From Acidobacteriota bacterium (lineage in GTDB: Bacteria; Acidobacteriota; Holophagae; Acanthopleuribacterales; Acanthopleuribacteraceae), in NCBI GenBank assembly GCA_020439745.1, contig JAGQSC010000050.1:1-64000 (forward strand): DNA of 64,000 bases, written 5' to 3'. Positions 28,035 through 36,878 of this stretch are shown here, piece by piece; within the stretch, counting starts at the first letter, position 1, and every line of letters begins with the position of its first letter. The notes under the pieces were generated by a model, which saw only the letters and a program-made list of their open reading frames with translations, was not told the DNA's origin and did no database searches. A program made the translations under genes and the position numbers.

Positions 28035-30212
28035 TTAGAACACAGTGACGAGTACGTCATCGGTGTCGATGCCGCCTTTGCCGTCACTGACCACCAAGCG
28101 GAAGATGTAGTTGCGTGACAACGAACCTTCAAAGCTAGGTGTTGCAGTATGGTCCCCTGCCAGCGAAACCACTTCACCAGCAATCTGAATCCACTGATAA
28201 GTCAGGTCATCGCCATCGGGGTCAAATGATGCCGTACCATTCAACATGATTGTTCCGGCACCGTTGCGGAAGATATCTGCACCGGCGTGAGCCACAGGCG
28301 CTGTGTTGGGTTCTTCCACTTCGACGGGATTAACGGTGATGGTGACGGTTTCACTGACCGTGCCCTGATCGTTGGTCGCAGACAAGGTGTACACGATACT
28401 TTCAGTCGGGCTCAAAACCAGGCTGCCTTGTGCATTGACTTGACCATAAGGCGTCAACATCACCGTATCAGCGTGATCTGTAGACCAGGTCAGGTTCACC
28501 AGTTCACCTTGCGTGATGGTAGTCGGTGCAGCCGTGAAGAAGTTAATCACAGGATCAAATACTTCTTCGGGTGCAGCTTCCATGAAGATACTAACAATGT
28601 CACTGCCACTGGCACCAAACTCATCGCGTACCGTCAACATGAAGGAATAGGCTGCTCCAGCTGCACCTTCAAATGTCGCAATCGCCGAATCAGAGTTTGC
28701 GATCTGAGTCAGCGGACCAGAAACCTGTGTCCATGAGAAGCTCAATGCATCGCCTTCAGGATCACTGGAAGCCGAACCGTTCAAGGTCACGGTGCCAGCG
28801 GGTACATCGGTTTGTGTGGGACCCGCTTCAGCAATCGGTGACGTGTTACCTGTGCGGGTATCGCGAGTGGCAAGTTCATAACGAATACGCGGAATCATGA
28901 CCGGTGTAACCTGGTCTGATGACATGCTGCGCGCTTGACCCCAGCTACCCAATCGGATACCCGTTGCATAACGCTCACTGTCATCGTCAGTGATCAGATT
29001 CTCGTTCAGTTCAAATTCGAGGTACCACGTGAGATTGTCACGCAGGTTCAAACCGAAACGCAGGTTTCCGCCGATATCGGAATCATGATCGGTATCAAGC
29101 GATGCGATCGAACCGGACAGAGCGGCTTTCGACCCGATGTTAAAACCGAAACTCAAGCCAAACTGCTGTACGACGTCCACATAGGTTTCGCGGACGTAGG
29201 CGAAATTCAGTTGGGAGGTATCCACCACGTCGCCATCGTCAAATGGAGCGGTACCAAACAGGCCGATGCTGCCATTATCAAAGGTGATATCGGCAATCAC
29301 GGAACCCTGGCCCACAATTGCAGTACTGAATCCGTCCATATCAATCATTTTGTACGAAGCAGCGCCAGCCATCTTGAAGCGACCGATCTGATAGATCAAC
29401 GCTGCATCGAATTGGCCCTCACCAAGGGTGTCGTAGTAGGTGTAGTCACCTTGAGCCTGCACACCGAACTGATCGGTGATGGCCTTGAAGTATTGACCCG
29501 CAATACGGCCGGTGAAGTCATCGTTGTCATCGATACCAATGTCAAAACTCACGCCGGAAAAGCCTTGGAAATTCATTGAACCACTGAGGGTGGTCTGATT
29601 CCACTTGTTGCGACCGTTTTCGTCAGTTGTCGATTGGGCCGGTTTCATCATTTCAGCGTGCTTAGCCATTGCGTCTTTGAATTCAGCTTGTTGTTTTTCT
29701 AGATCGGACAGCTTTTGGAGGATCAATTGATGATGTTCGTCATCTTCCGCTTTGGGTGTTCCGTCAAAGAAGAGTTCAATCAAACGATGGTAACTAACCA
29801 ACTTGCGCGTGCCATCTACGGTTTCGTACAGCAGTAACTCAACGCGGCGATTTTGAAAACGACCTTCACGACTGTCATTCGCGGCCACAAAATTAATCTC
29901 GCCTTTGCCAGTAGCCGTTACGCGCGAACCATCCACACCTCGACTTTCGAGATATGCCTTGACGCTTTTGGCACGGCGCTCAGCCAATGCACGGTTGTAA
30001 TTCTCGGTGCTGATGTCGTCGGTGTACCCTACGACTTCCAGCGAAAGATCCGGATATTTCTTCATGACATCGCCCAACAGGTCCAAACCTTGGAACGCAT
30101 CCACAACCACGGATGAGTTGAGCGGGAAGTTAACATGTTCTAGGCCGTCGTGATCTCCAGCCATCGCTACGGGAGCCAGGCACAGCAGGCATGCCATTAA
30201 GATCGTCTTCAT
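28035..30212 (-). CDS. OmpA-domain outer-membrane protein with PKD/Ig tail
   Basis: A 725-residue exported protein with unusual order. Residues 1-19 are a signal peptide. The OmpA peptidoglycan-binding domain comes first (about 25-135), with GYTDDISTENYNRALAERRA and NRRVELLLYE. A short coiled coil follows (about 155-190). Residues about 200-440 alternate Gly/aromatic strands and may be a beta barrel. Then come a PKD/REJ module (GSASSDPEGDALSFSWTQVSG), an Ig-like module (about 545-635) and a second PKD (ASFDPDGDDLTYQW). Usually OmpA domains are C-terminal. ATG at 30212 with GGAGG 11 bases upstream. It may link wall, outer membrane and surface. Confidence 0.8.
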   Translation of the reverse strand: MKTILMACLLCLAPVAMAGDHDGLEHVNFPLNSSVVVDAFQGLDLLGDVMKKYPDLSLEVVGYTDDISTENYNRALAERRAKSVKAYLESRGVDGSRVTATGKGEINFVAANDSREGRFQNRRVELLLYETVDGTRKLVSYHRLIELFFDGTPKAEDDEHHQLILQKLSDLEKQQAEFKDAMAKHAEMMKPAQSTTDENGRNKWNQTTLSGSMNFQGFSGVSFDIGIDDNDDFTGRIAGQYFKAITDQFGVQAQGDYTYYDTLGEGQFDAALIYQIGRFKMAGAASYKMIDMDGFSTAIVGQGSVIADITFDNGSIGLFGTAPFDDGDVVDTSQLNFAYVRETYVDVVQQFGLSFGFNIGSKAALSGSIASLDTDHDSDIGGNLRFGLNLRDNLTWYLEFELNENLITDDDSERYATGIRLGSWGQARSMSSDQVTPVMIPRIRYELATRDTRTGNTSPIAEAGPTQTDVPAGTVTLNGSASSDPEGDALSFSWTQVSGPLTQIANSDSAIATFEGAAGAAYSFMLTVRDEFGASGSDIVSIFMEAAPEEVFDPVINFFTAAPTTITQGELVNLTWSTDHADTVMLTPYGQVNAQGSLVLSPTESIVYTLSATNDQGTVSETVTITVNPVEVEEPNTAPVAHAGADIFRNGAGTIMLNGTASFDPDGDDLTYQWIQIAGEVVSLAGDHTATPSFEGSLSRNYIFRLVVSDGKGGIDTDDVLVTVF

Positions 30213-30299
30213 GATTCTAGATACCTCCAACTTTCAGGGAGCTTTTGAGTCTGTGGATCATTTCCCTAAGACTCCTCAAAAATATACACGCAGAGAAGT

Positions 30300-30327
30300 A
30301 TTGTAGCAGATGCCAATGGGCGGCCAA
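30300..30327 (-). promoter_or_regulatory. Probable promoter of the OmpA-like gene
   Basis: Minus strand: -35 TTGGCC (30322-30327), 16-bp spacer, extended -10 TGCTACAAT (30300-30308). A weaker -24/-12 candidate (TGGC-N7-TGGC) overlaps at 30312-30326, so sigma-54 use cannot be excluded. It would give a leader of about 80 bases. Confidence 0.5.
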
Positions 30328-30372
30328 AGGTTTGTTTTTAAACAAGGTGGCATTGGTCACAATTGAAATCAC

Positions 30373-31380
30373 TCAATCACTTAATGTGATTTGTCGAGCC
30401 GCAATTGCATGTGCTTTCAGGGTCCTTTTCATTTCGTCCGCAGTAATCAAACGCTTCACGGTTTTTCGCTTTCTTAACATCAAGGGTAGTCCTTTGATGG
30501 CCGACCAGTGTGCCTTAAAAAAGACAGCCATCAGCTGCCATTTTGAATGTTCTGCCGCAAAACCACCTGCCGATCCGGAACCGGAGAAAACGGCCCAGAT
30601 ATTTAGAAAGTGACGTTTGAAGGTGTAAAAGGGAGAGGCGAGGATCATCGTCCAAGGAAAGGTCTTGACCATTAGCCAGATGCGATTTCGTTCCACATAA
30701 AAGACCTTGTTCGGCGAAAATTTGCCCAAAGAGACGGAGTGCTTGTGAAACACACGCGAATCGGAACGATAAAGACAAGAAAACCCTGCCCACCGACCTC
30801 GCATGCCCCACTCGGCATCTTCGCCATAGAGAAAGAAGTCCTCGTCCAGCAAACCGATTTCACGGATCATCGACATCGTATACAGGCCTGCACAGCCATC
30901 GGGCCAAAGTGTTTCCCGATGTGGGTCCCAACGCTCGTCGTTCGGTGTTCCTGTGCCACAACCGCGATTAAGTCCATCGGCATACATGAGATGGCCTACC
31001 TTGTCGATCTGGTCCCGCTGATAATAACGGATCACTCGGCAAGCGACCATTCCGACCTTTGGGTTCTGAAACCCTCTCAAGCCAGCCTTCAACCAATCTG
31101 GGTCGGGCACAGCGTCGTTGTTCAATAGGGCTACCACCTCGCCTTTCGCCTGTTTGATGGCAGCATTGTTGCCGGCGGCAAAACCCGTGTTTTCGGGAAG
31201 CAGGATCAATTTCAAGCGGTCCCATTCATAGGCCCGCAGGATTTCGACCGATTCATCGACACTCCCGTTGTCCACCACGATGACTTCGAGAGCAGGATGA
31301 CTCTGCGCCCGAACAGCATCCAGGCATTCAAGCAGGAGCGGTGCGCCATTCCAATTAACGATGACAACCGAGACGTTCAC
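30373..31380 (-). CDS. Family 2 glycosyltransferase (rhamnosyltransferase-like)
   Basis: A 335-residue GT-A enzyme with no N-terminal membrane segment. It has VSVVIVNWNG at the start, VDNGSVDES near residue 36, the acidic motif LLNNDAVPDPDWL near residue 88, and the acceptor-side LYGEDAEWGMR near 190. The pattern resembles WbbL-type rhamnosyl- or related glycosyltransferases of surface polysaccharides. A short hydrophobic stretch at about 235-250 could make it membrane-associated. It lies five bases after the next GT2 gene, in the same transcription unit. Confidence 0.88.
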   Translation of the reverse strand: MNVSVVIVNWNGAPLLLECLDAVRAQSHPALEVIVVDNGSVDESVEILRAYEWDRLKLILLPENTGFAAGNNAAIKQAKGEVVALLNNDAVPDPDWLKAGLRGFQNPKVGMVACRVIRYYQRDQIDKVGHLMYADGLNRGCGTGTPNDERWDPHRETLWPDGCAGLYTMSMIREIGLLDEDFFLYGEDAEWGMRGRWAGFSCLYRSDSRVFHKHSVSLGKFSPNKVFYVERNRIWLMVKTFPWTMILASPFYTFKRHFLNIWAVFSGSGSAGGFAAEHSKWQLMAVFFKAHWSAIKGLPLMLRKRKTVKRLITADEMKRTLKAHAIAARQITLSD

Positions 31381-31385
31381 GGATA

Positions 31386-32060
31386 TTAGCCGAACAGACG
31401 TTTCTTGACCAAAAACCAGAGGTTGCGCATCCCATCGCGATAAGGCTGAAGCTTAATTTCCCCTTCTCTCGCGGAGTACTTGATGTGTTCTTCCTTAAAG
31501 CTGAGCTTGGGGTGGCGAATGACTTCAATTTTGATTTCTTCCGAAAATGGCATGCCGGTAGACGTGAGTTTGATGTGTTCCAGGATTGAACGACGAAACA
31601 CCCACATACCGGATTGTGAATCTTCAATGGGCACCTTAAACAGAATGGCAAAAGCAAATGACAACAACTTGTTGCCGATCCAGTGCTTGAAACTCATGGC
31701 TTCTTGATTGAGGATGGGGAAACGGCAGCATGAAAGGAAATCCACACCGTAGTGCAGATAGACATCGATCAGTCGGTCCAAATCGGCTATGGGATAGGAA
31801 TGATCGCCATCCAAACAAGCGATAATATCAGTTTTTGCGTGGGCGAATCCGGTTTGATAGGCCCTGCCATATCCCCGTTGGTTCTCCGAGATGACGTAGG
31901 CGCCCAGTGAGCGGGCCACCTCAGCGGTACGATCGGTACTGCCATTGTCGACGACCACGATCTCATCGATCCAGTCTGGTGCCGCCTGTAATACGGATCG
32001 AATCCCTTCCTCTTCATTGAGACAGGGAATGACAACCGTTACACTCAAATCGCGATACAT
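31386..32060 (-). CDS. Family 2 glycosyltransferase (DPM1/polyprenyl-phosphate type)
   Basis: A 224-residue GT2 enzyme. LSVTVVIPCLNEEEGI at the N-terminus, VVDNGSTDRTAEVA, and the DxD-like ACLDGDHSYPIADL near residue 88 match dolichol/undecaprenyl-phosphate sugar transferases, but there are no C-terminal membrane helices. The ATG at 32060 has AAGGTGG five bases upstream; the ORF extends to 32114 into the neighbour. It probably transfers a sugar to a lipid or nascent glycan together with the adjacent GT2 and methyltransferase. Confidence 0.88.
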   Translation of the reverse strand: MYRDLSVTVVIPCLNEEEGIRSVLQAAPDWIDEIVVVDNGSTDRTAEVARSLGAYVISENQRGYGRAYQTGFAHAKTDIIACLDGDHSYPIADLDRLIDVYLHYGVDFLSCCRFPILNQEAMSFKHWIGNKLLSFAFAILFKVPIEDSQSGMWVFRRSILEHIKLTSTGMPFSEEIKIEVIRHPKLSFKEEHIKYSAREGEIKLQPYRDGMRNLWFLVKKRLFG

Positions 32061-32088
32061 GAATCCACCTTTACACCAGCGGCCCACT

Positions 32089-33048
32089 CTAGACGGGGTT
32101 GCCACCATTTTCAAGACCTGGTTCGCTTCGCTTTTCAGCCAGGACCGTGATCATGCCACCTTTTTGCAAGATTGCTGCCCATCGCTCCAGGGGCGTAATT
32201 AGAGTGGTCAATCCCAAATACATCAACTGTTTCAGGGTGTTCTTGCGGCCGTGAACCAGTTGGTAGGTTGGCTCGCCGGTGGGCAACAAAGACGAACTCC
32301 ATGCCGGTGGTCCATCACGCCAGGACCAGGTACTCCATCGATGAATCTCGAAGCCGCATTCGTCCAACAATCCCAACAAAGCTTTGGGCGTAAAGTTGAT
32401 GAGGTGACGTGGCGGCTCCAACCCCTTCCAACCTTCTTTAAACCATTTCCCTTGCCACGAATCGATGTTTGGCACCCTGATCAGCAATACTCCTGGCTGT
32501 CTCAATGCCTGGTGACACAGCAGAAGGAATCCTTTGGGGTCGGTCAAATGTTCAAGGACATGAAAACAGGTGATGGCATCGATCGACTGAGGTTCAGGAC
32601 ACCAGTCCTCCAAATCGGAGTGGATCACATTCAGCTTGTGCACGTCACGGGCGTGTTGCACGGCTCTCAAATCACCTTCCACGCCTTGGGTCTCCAGTCC
32701 ACGGGCGCGCATCTCTAGGAGCCAATCTCCCCGACTGCAGCCAACGTCCACAACCCGTGCTTGTGGTTTCAGTCGCATCCTTTGCACCCAGCCCATTAGG
32801 TCAGCCCGCATCAGGAATCGGACGTACACGCGCTGGAGGCTGGAAACGAGGCCTGACGGCTTGGTTTCCTGCCAATATCCGGACCCGTAAAACTGGGCGG
32901 CCTGATTTCGGTCAGGCAACGGAACCTGAAAAAGGACCCCACAGTCGGTGCATTTATGGAGTTCGGCCTCGTAGTCCGTGAACTTATAGAACACATCAGA
33001 AACACGAAACGCAAACTGAGACGTCGCATGGCACAAGGGACAGTTCAT
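32089..33048 (-). CDS. Zinc-ribbon class I SAM-dependent methyltransferase
   Basis: A 319-residue enzyme. Residues 1-45 hold a zinc ribbon (CPLCH...CTDCG), as in methyltransferases acting on nucleotide sugars or glycans. The Rossmann core starts near 100 with VVDVGCSRGDWLLEM and continues with ITCFHVLEHLTDP near 165. The ATG at 33048 lies one base after the rnr stop, so translation is coupled. It neighbours two GT2 genes and may methylate a surface sugar; the acceptor is not evident. Confidence 0.85.
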   Translation of the reverse strand: MNCPLCHATSQFAFRVSDVFYKFTDYEAELHKCTDCGVLFQVPLPDRNQAAQFYGSGYWQETKPSGLVSSLQRVYVRFLMRADLMGWVQRMRLKPQARVVDVGCSRGDWLLEMRARGLETQGVEGDLRAVQHARDVHKLNVIHSDLEDWCPEPQSIDAITCFHVLEHLTDPKGFLLLCHQALRQPGVLLIRVPNIDSWQGKWFKEGWKGLEPPRHLINFTPKALLGLLDECGFEIHRWSTWSWRDGPPAWSSSLLPTGEPTYQLVHGRKNTLKQLMYLGLTTLITPLERWAAILQKGGMITVLAEKRSEPGLENGGNPV

Positions 33049-33049
33049 C

Positions 33050-35278
33050 TCAGCGCCTGAACCGACCTTTTCCTCGTGGCGGACCGGGGGGTCGCCCCCT
33101 TCCTCGCCCTGATCGATGCCGTTCTCGTCTCGGTCTATCTCGATCCCCAAACATGCGCTTCATGCCGGCGATGCCAAAATCAAGACGCCGTGTGACCAGA
33201 TCAACGCGGTCGATGCGCACACGCAGTCGATCGCCAATGGTAAATCGTTTTCCCGTCGCCAAGCCCACCAACATGCAGTCATCAGCGTTGTATTCGTACC
33301 TATCATCAGAAAGGACGTCCATGGAGATCAGTCCGTCCACCCAGTAGTCGTCCAGTTCCACAAACAGGCCATTGGGCTTCACATCAGTGACCACACCATC
33401 AAACTCGTCTCCCACACAGTTCATCAAGTGGCGCATGATTTTCAATTTCACGAATACTCGTTCGGCCTTTTCCGAGTTACGTTCGGTGATGGATATGTCC
33501 CGACACACATCAGCAAGCGCGCCATCATCAAAATGTTCAGGTCCCCATTTTGGATGTTCCAGCACAGTGGTCAGACGGCGGTGGACCACGAGGTCCGCGT
33601 AGCGGCGGATGGGGCTGGTGAAATGGCAGTAGCAGTCTGAGGCCAATCCAAAATGCCCACCATTTTCAGGTGCATATTCGGCGAGCTTCAAACTGCGGAG
33701 GATCTGAAATTGGTAGACCCGCTGCAAATGTTCCTCCGACCCTTTTATCTGTTTGAGTAATTGATTGATGCCACTAGCGGGGTCGCGTAACAAGTGGCGG
33801 GTATCAAATCCTCGGGCACTCATCAGATTGGCCAATTGTTCGAGTTTCTCAAGGTCAGGGGTTTCATGGACACGGTACGGTAAGCCAATGCCCCGTTCGG
33901 TCAAATACCTGGCTACCAATTCGTTGGCAAGGACCATGAACATCTCAATCATCCGATGTCCCTCATGACCAGAATAGGGCTTCACGTTTTCCAGGCGTTG
34001 GTCGGCAGTGAGGGTGAGATGTTGTTCGGCGAGATCCAGCGAGAGACTGCCAGAATGGGTGCGTTTTTGGGCTAACACGTCTGCCAACTTCAATGCCAAG
34101 TCCAAGCGCTCGGTTAATTCCTCAGATTCTGCTCTGCGCGAGGCCACCTTTAACACCCCAATTTCATGGACATCCGTGTAGGTCAGCCGATAGGCACTTC
34201 GAATTAGACTCCGACAAACGCGATATTCAAGTACTTTGCCTTGCTGGTTGAGCGATGCGATCACCGACACGGTGTAACGCGGTTGGTGAGGTACCAAAGA
34301 GCATAAGTCCGTGGACAAGCTGGCTGGCAGCATGGGAAAAGCGCGATGAGGTAAATAGGTGGAGTTCCCCAGTCGCTTGGCCCAACGGTCCAAGGGCGAA
34401 TCTTCGACTACGTAATGACTGACGTCGGCAATATGGACACCGAGCACATAACCTGATTCAGTGGCTTTGATATGGATCGCGTCGTCAAAATCTCGAGCGT
34501 CTGCGCCATCAACCGTAAATACGGCTTCTTCGGTGAAATCTTCGCGCCCACCTAACTCAAAATTGCGATTGGCAGCAATTTCTTCGGCTTCATCACAGAT
34601 TTCTTGCGGGATCTCTGACACCACACCGTTATCAACAAGTGCAAGCGACTCATCAATGGCCGGATCATCCATTTGACCCAAAACGCGATCAAATCGGAAC
34701 CCCTTGTCAACTCTCCGCCAGAGCGAGACAGAGCCCTCGATGAATTCGCCTCCCCCTCTCAAATCTTTTTCGGTGACCTGAGTCGTGCCTAATGGTAACT
34801 GGACAAGTCTTCGACCTTCCCGCACCGAAACCGTCAACAACTGCTCACGACCTTTGCGTTCGATACCAATGACCTTGCCTGTTTTTCTGCCACGGGGCCC
34901 GTATTCGACATATTGAGCGCGAACCGTATCTCCGTGCTGGGCGCCACTAAGTGCATAGTCAGGAATAAACCAATCGCGTTCAGGGGAGGCATCCACAAAA
35001 CCAAAACCTCTGGGATGAAGGGTTAGTCTTCCTGTGACCTGGTTTGCTTTCTTGGTCTTCTCCCTTTTGACTGATCGGGACTGCCGTTTTCCGTCAGGCA
35101 CCCAATAACGGGACCCAACCTTAACCACTCGCCCCTGTCGGACCAGTTCGCCGATCAGGGACTTGAGCAGCTGTCGATCGCTGCCTGGCAGCGATAATCC
35201 ACGTAGAATACCGCGCAAACCTGTCGGATCCTCACAGCGTGACAGGAACTCTATGACTTGATTTTGGAGATTGATCAT
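33050..35278 (-). CDS. rnr: Ribonuclease R
   Basis: A 742-residue 3'-5' exoribonuclease of the RNB family that degrades structured RNA. In order: N-terminal winged helix (residues 1-65), cold-shock OB domains (about 85-220), catalytic RNB domain with VDGADARDFDDAIH near residue 258 and LGVHIADVSHYV, then an S1 domain (about 625-710) and a basic Arg/Gly-rich tail of about 30 residues. Start ATG at 35278. A hairpin joins the only Shine-Dalgarno-like sequence and the start region (see 35279-35299). Confidence 0.95.
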   Translation of the reverse strand: MINLQNQVIEFLSRCEDPTGLRGILRGLSLPGSDRQLLKSLIGELVRQGRVVKVGSRYWVPDGKRQSRSVKREKTKKANQVTGRLTLHPRGFGFVDASPERDWFIPDYALSGAQHGDTVRAQYVEYGPRGRKTGKVIGIERKGREQLLTVSVREGRRLVQLPLGTTQVTEKDLRGGGEFIEGSVSLWRRVDKGFRFDRVLGQMDDPAIDESLALVDNGVVSEIPQEICDEAEEIAANRNFELGGREDFTEEAVFTVDGADARDFDDAIHIKATESGYVLGVHIADVSHYVVEDSPLDRWAKRLGNSTYLPHRAFPMLPASLSTDLCSLVPHQPRYTVSVIASLNQQGKVLEYRVCRSLIRSAYRLTYTDVHEIGVLKVASRRAESEELTERLDLALKLADVLAQKRTHSGSLSLDLAEQHLTLTADQRLENVKPYSGHEGHRMIEMFMVLANELVARYLTERGIGLPYRVHETPDLEKLEQLANLMSARGFDTRHLLRDPASGINQLLKQIKGSEEHLQRVYQFQILRSLKLAEYAPENGGHFGLASDCYCHFTSPIRRYADLVVHRRLTTVLEHPKWGPEHFDDGALADVCRDISITERNSEKAERVFVKLKIMRHLMNCVGDEFDGVVTDVKPNGLFVELDDYWVDGLISMDVLSDDRYEYNADDCMLVGLATGKRFTIGDRLRVRIDRVDLVTRRLDFGIAGMKRMFGDRDRPRRERHRSGRGRGRPPGPPRGKGRFRR

Positions 35279-35299
35279 TAAAGAGCTACGTCGGCTCCT
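35279..35299 (-). promoter_or_regulatory. Hairpin over the rnr translation start
   Basis: On the minus strand AAGGAGC, at the end of the preceding gene, can pair with GCTCTTT directly before the rnr ATG (seven pairs, one G-U). The AAGGAG is otherwise too far from the ATG (about 16 bases). The fold could either hide the site or bring it closer to the start. Confidence 0.35.
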
Positions 35300-36132
35300 T
35301 AATTGTCATCGTCTTCAGGGTCGATGGTGTAATCGTCAATTTTTTGGGATCGTATCGTCAAATCGTCATCATTATTGCTAGTGGCTTGCGTACGAGGTCG
35401 GTTTTTGCGTTCCAAATCGCGGACACCTGCAGCTTTGGCCTCTTTCTGGAGTCGCGACACTTCGCTGTCCTTATCCGATTTCTTTTGCTCAAGCTCGGCG
35501 ATTTTCGCGCGGAGCTTCTCTTGAGACTCGTACAAAACGGACGAATTGTCACCAAATGCGCTTTCCTGCTCGAGCGCTGTCAAGGCAGACCGCGCGGTCT
35601 GTAACTCGTTTTCTATTTCTTCTGACTCTTTCAGCGATTGCTTGTAGGATTCACCAAAGGCTTGGGCATCAGCGGCCATATCTGAGGCCGAACGCACGGA
35701 AATGCCACCCCCGGTTTGTACACTATTGTCAGCAAGTGGATTCTCTCGTACGTATTCGGACATACTGGCGGAATCAATCGTGAGGTCGCTTCGAACCGGA
35801 TTGTCTTCGTCGCGGCTCACTTCGATGGCATTGGCCACATCAGCTATGGTCTTTACCACTTCGGGTTTCTCTTTTTCTGCCGCTTTTGCCGCTTCCGCTG
35901 CGGCGATGGCTGCTTCGCGCTCAGCAGTCAATTGATGAGAACGCTCAACATCCACCATCTTCAAGGGCAGTTGCAGTAAATCGCCATCTTCGTTGGTATA
36001 GACGACATATGCGCCTTTCACTTCAAACGAGCCAGGTATCTCTAACGTCTGACCATTCTTCAGTGCGATGATGTCCGCAACCGACCAATTTGCAAGGCCC
36101 AAAAGGGCGCAGAGGTACAGGTATCGTTTCAT
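35299..36132 (-). CDS. Exported coiled-coil protein, hypothetical
   Basis: A 277-residue protein. A signal peptide (about residues 1-19) is followed by a short beta domain (IIALKNGQTLEIPGSFEVKG, about 20-65), then Ala/Glu-rich helix, a spacer and a second coiled coil (about 165-235, NELQTARSALTALEQ...KLRAKIAELEQKKSD). The tail is acidic (DPEDDDN). GAGG lies six bases before the ATG at 36132. No enzyme motif. Likely a periplasmic structural or envelope protein; it shares a transcript with rnr downstream. Confidence 0.7.
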   Translation of the reverse strand: MKRYLYLCALLGLANWSVADIIALKNGQTLEIPGSFEVKGAYVVYTNEDGDLLQLPLKMVDVERSHQLTAEREAAIAAAEAAKAAEKEKPEVVKTIADVANAIEVSRDEDNPVRSDLTIDSASMSEYVRENPLADNSVQTGGGISVRSASDMAADAQAFGESYKQSLKESEEIENELQTARSALTALEQESAFGDNSSVLYESQEKLRAKIAELEQKKSDKDSEVSRLQKEAKAAGVRDLERKNRPRTQATSNNDDDLTIRSQKIDDYTIDPEDDDN

Positions 36133-36222
36133 GGGGAACCTCACTTCAAGTCCCATTCTACGCCCAAAACCGCACCTGATTCAATCTTAGGGGCGCGCGG
36201 ACCGTTGGCCCGCGCCTCCAAT

Positions 36223-36801
36223 TCAGCCGAGATTCCGATTGGCAAAATCCCAATTGACGAGTTCCCAAAAGGCCTCAATGTATTTGGGCCGCGCATTGCG
36301 GTAGTCAATGTAATAGGCATGTTCCCAAACATCACAGGTCAGAATGGGTGTTTTGCCTTCAGTGAGTGGGCAGCCGGCATTGGCGGTCTGGTCGATGCTC
36401 AATGATCCATCAGAATTCTTGACGAGCCACACCCAGCCGCTACCGAATAGGGTCGCTGCTTTCTTGGTGAAGGCTTCTTTGAATGCAGCGAATGAACCAA
36501 ATTGGCTGTCGATGGCCGACGCGATTTTTCCAGACGCCGACCCGCCGCCATTGGGACTCAAGGAGTTCCAATAGAAAGTATGGTTATAGATCTGGGCTGC
36601 GTTGTTGAACATGCCGCCACTGGATTTCTTGACGATCTCTTCGAGCGTTGCCGATTCAAATTCAGTGCCCGGAATCAAGCCATTTAGGTTGTTGACATAG
36701 GCATTGTGATGTTTTCCGTAGTGGAACTCCAGGGTTTCCTGAGAAATGTGAGGTGCCAGAGCATTCATCGCATAGGGCAATTCGGGTAATTGATGTGCCA
36801 T
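36223..36801 (-). CDS. sodB: Iron superoxide dismutase
   Basis: A 192-residue Fe/Mn SOD that converts superoxide to peroxide and oxygen. Metal ligands: His in [13 protein letters not shown], His in [11 protein letters not shown], and Asp/His in [10 protein letters not shown]. The Gln in AAQIYNH is the iron-type marker, as in E. coli Sod[10 protein letters not shown] is also present. No signal peptide, so cytoplasmic. AAGGAG precedes the ATG. It appears monocistronic, with a promoter candidate just upstream. Confidence 0.96.
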   Translation of the reverse strand: MAHQLPELPYAMNALAPHISQETLEFHYGKHHNAYVNNLNGLIPGTEFESATLEEIVKKSSGGMFNNAAQIYNHTFYWNSLSPNGGGSASGKIASAIDSQFGSFAAFKEAFTKKAATLFGSGWVWLVKNSDGSLSIDQTANAGCPLTEGKTPILTCDVWEHAYYIDYRNARPKYIEAFWELVNWDFANRNLG

Positions 36802-36834
36802 CTTGTTCTCCTTTTTCCTTCATCTTGCCGCGTC

Positions 36835-36864
36835 ATCTTAACCAGAATCCCGCAATCAATTCAA
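36835..36864 (-). promoter_or_regulatory. Possible sigma-70 promoter of sodB
   Basis: Minus strand TTGAAT (36859-36864), 18-bp spacer, TAAGAT (36835-36840); 4 of 6 matches each. It places the transcript start about 27 bases before the ATG. Confidence 0.4.
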
Positions 36865-36878
36865 ATATCGGCGTGTTC

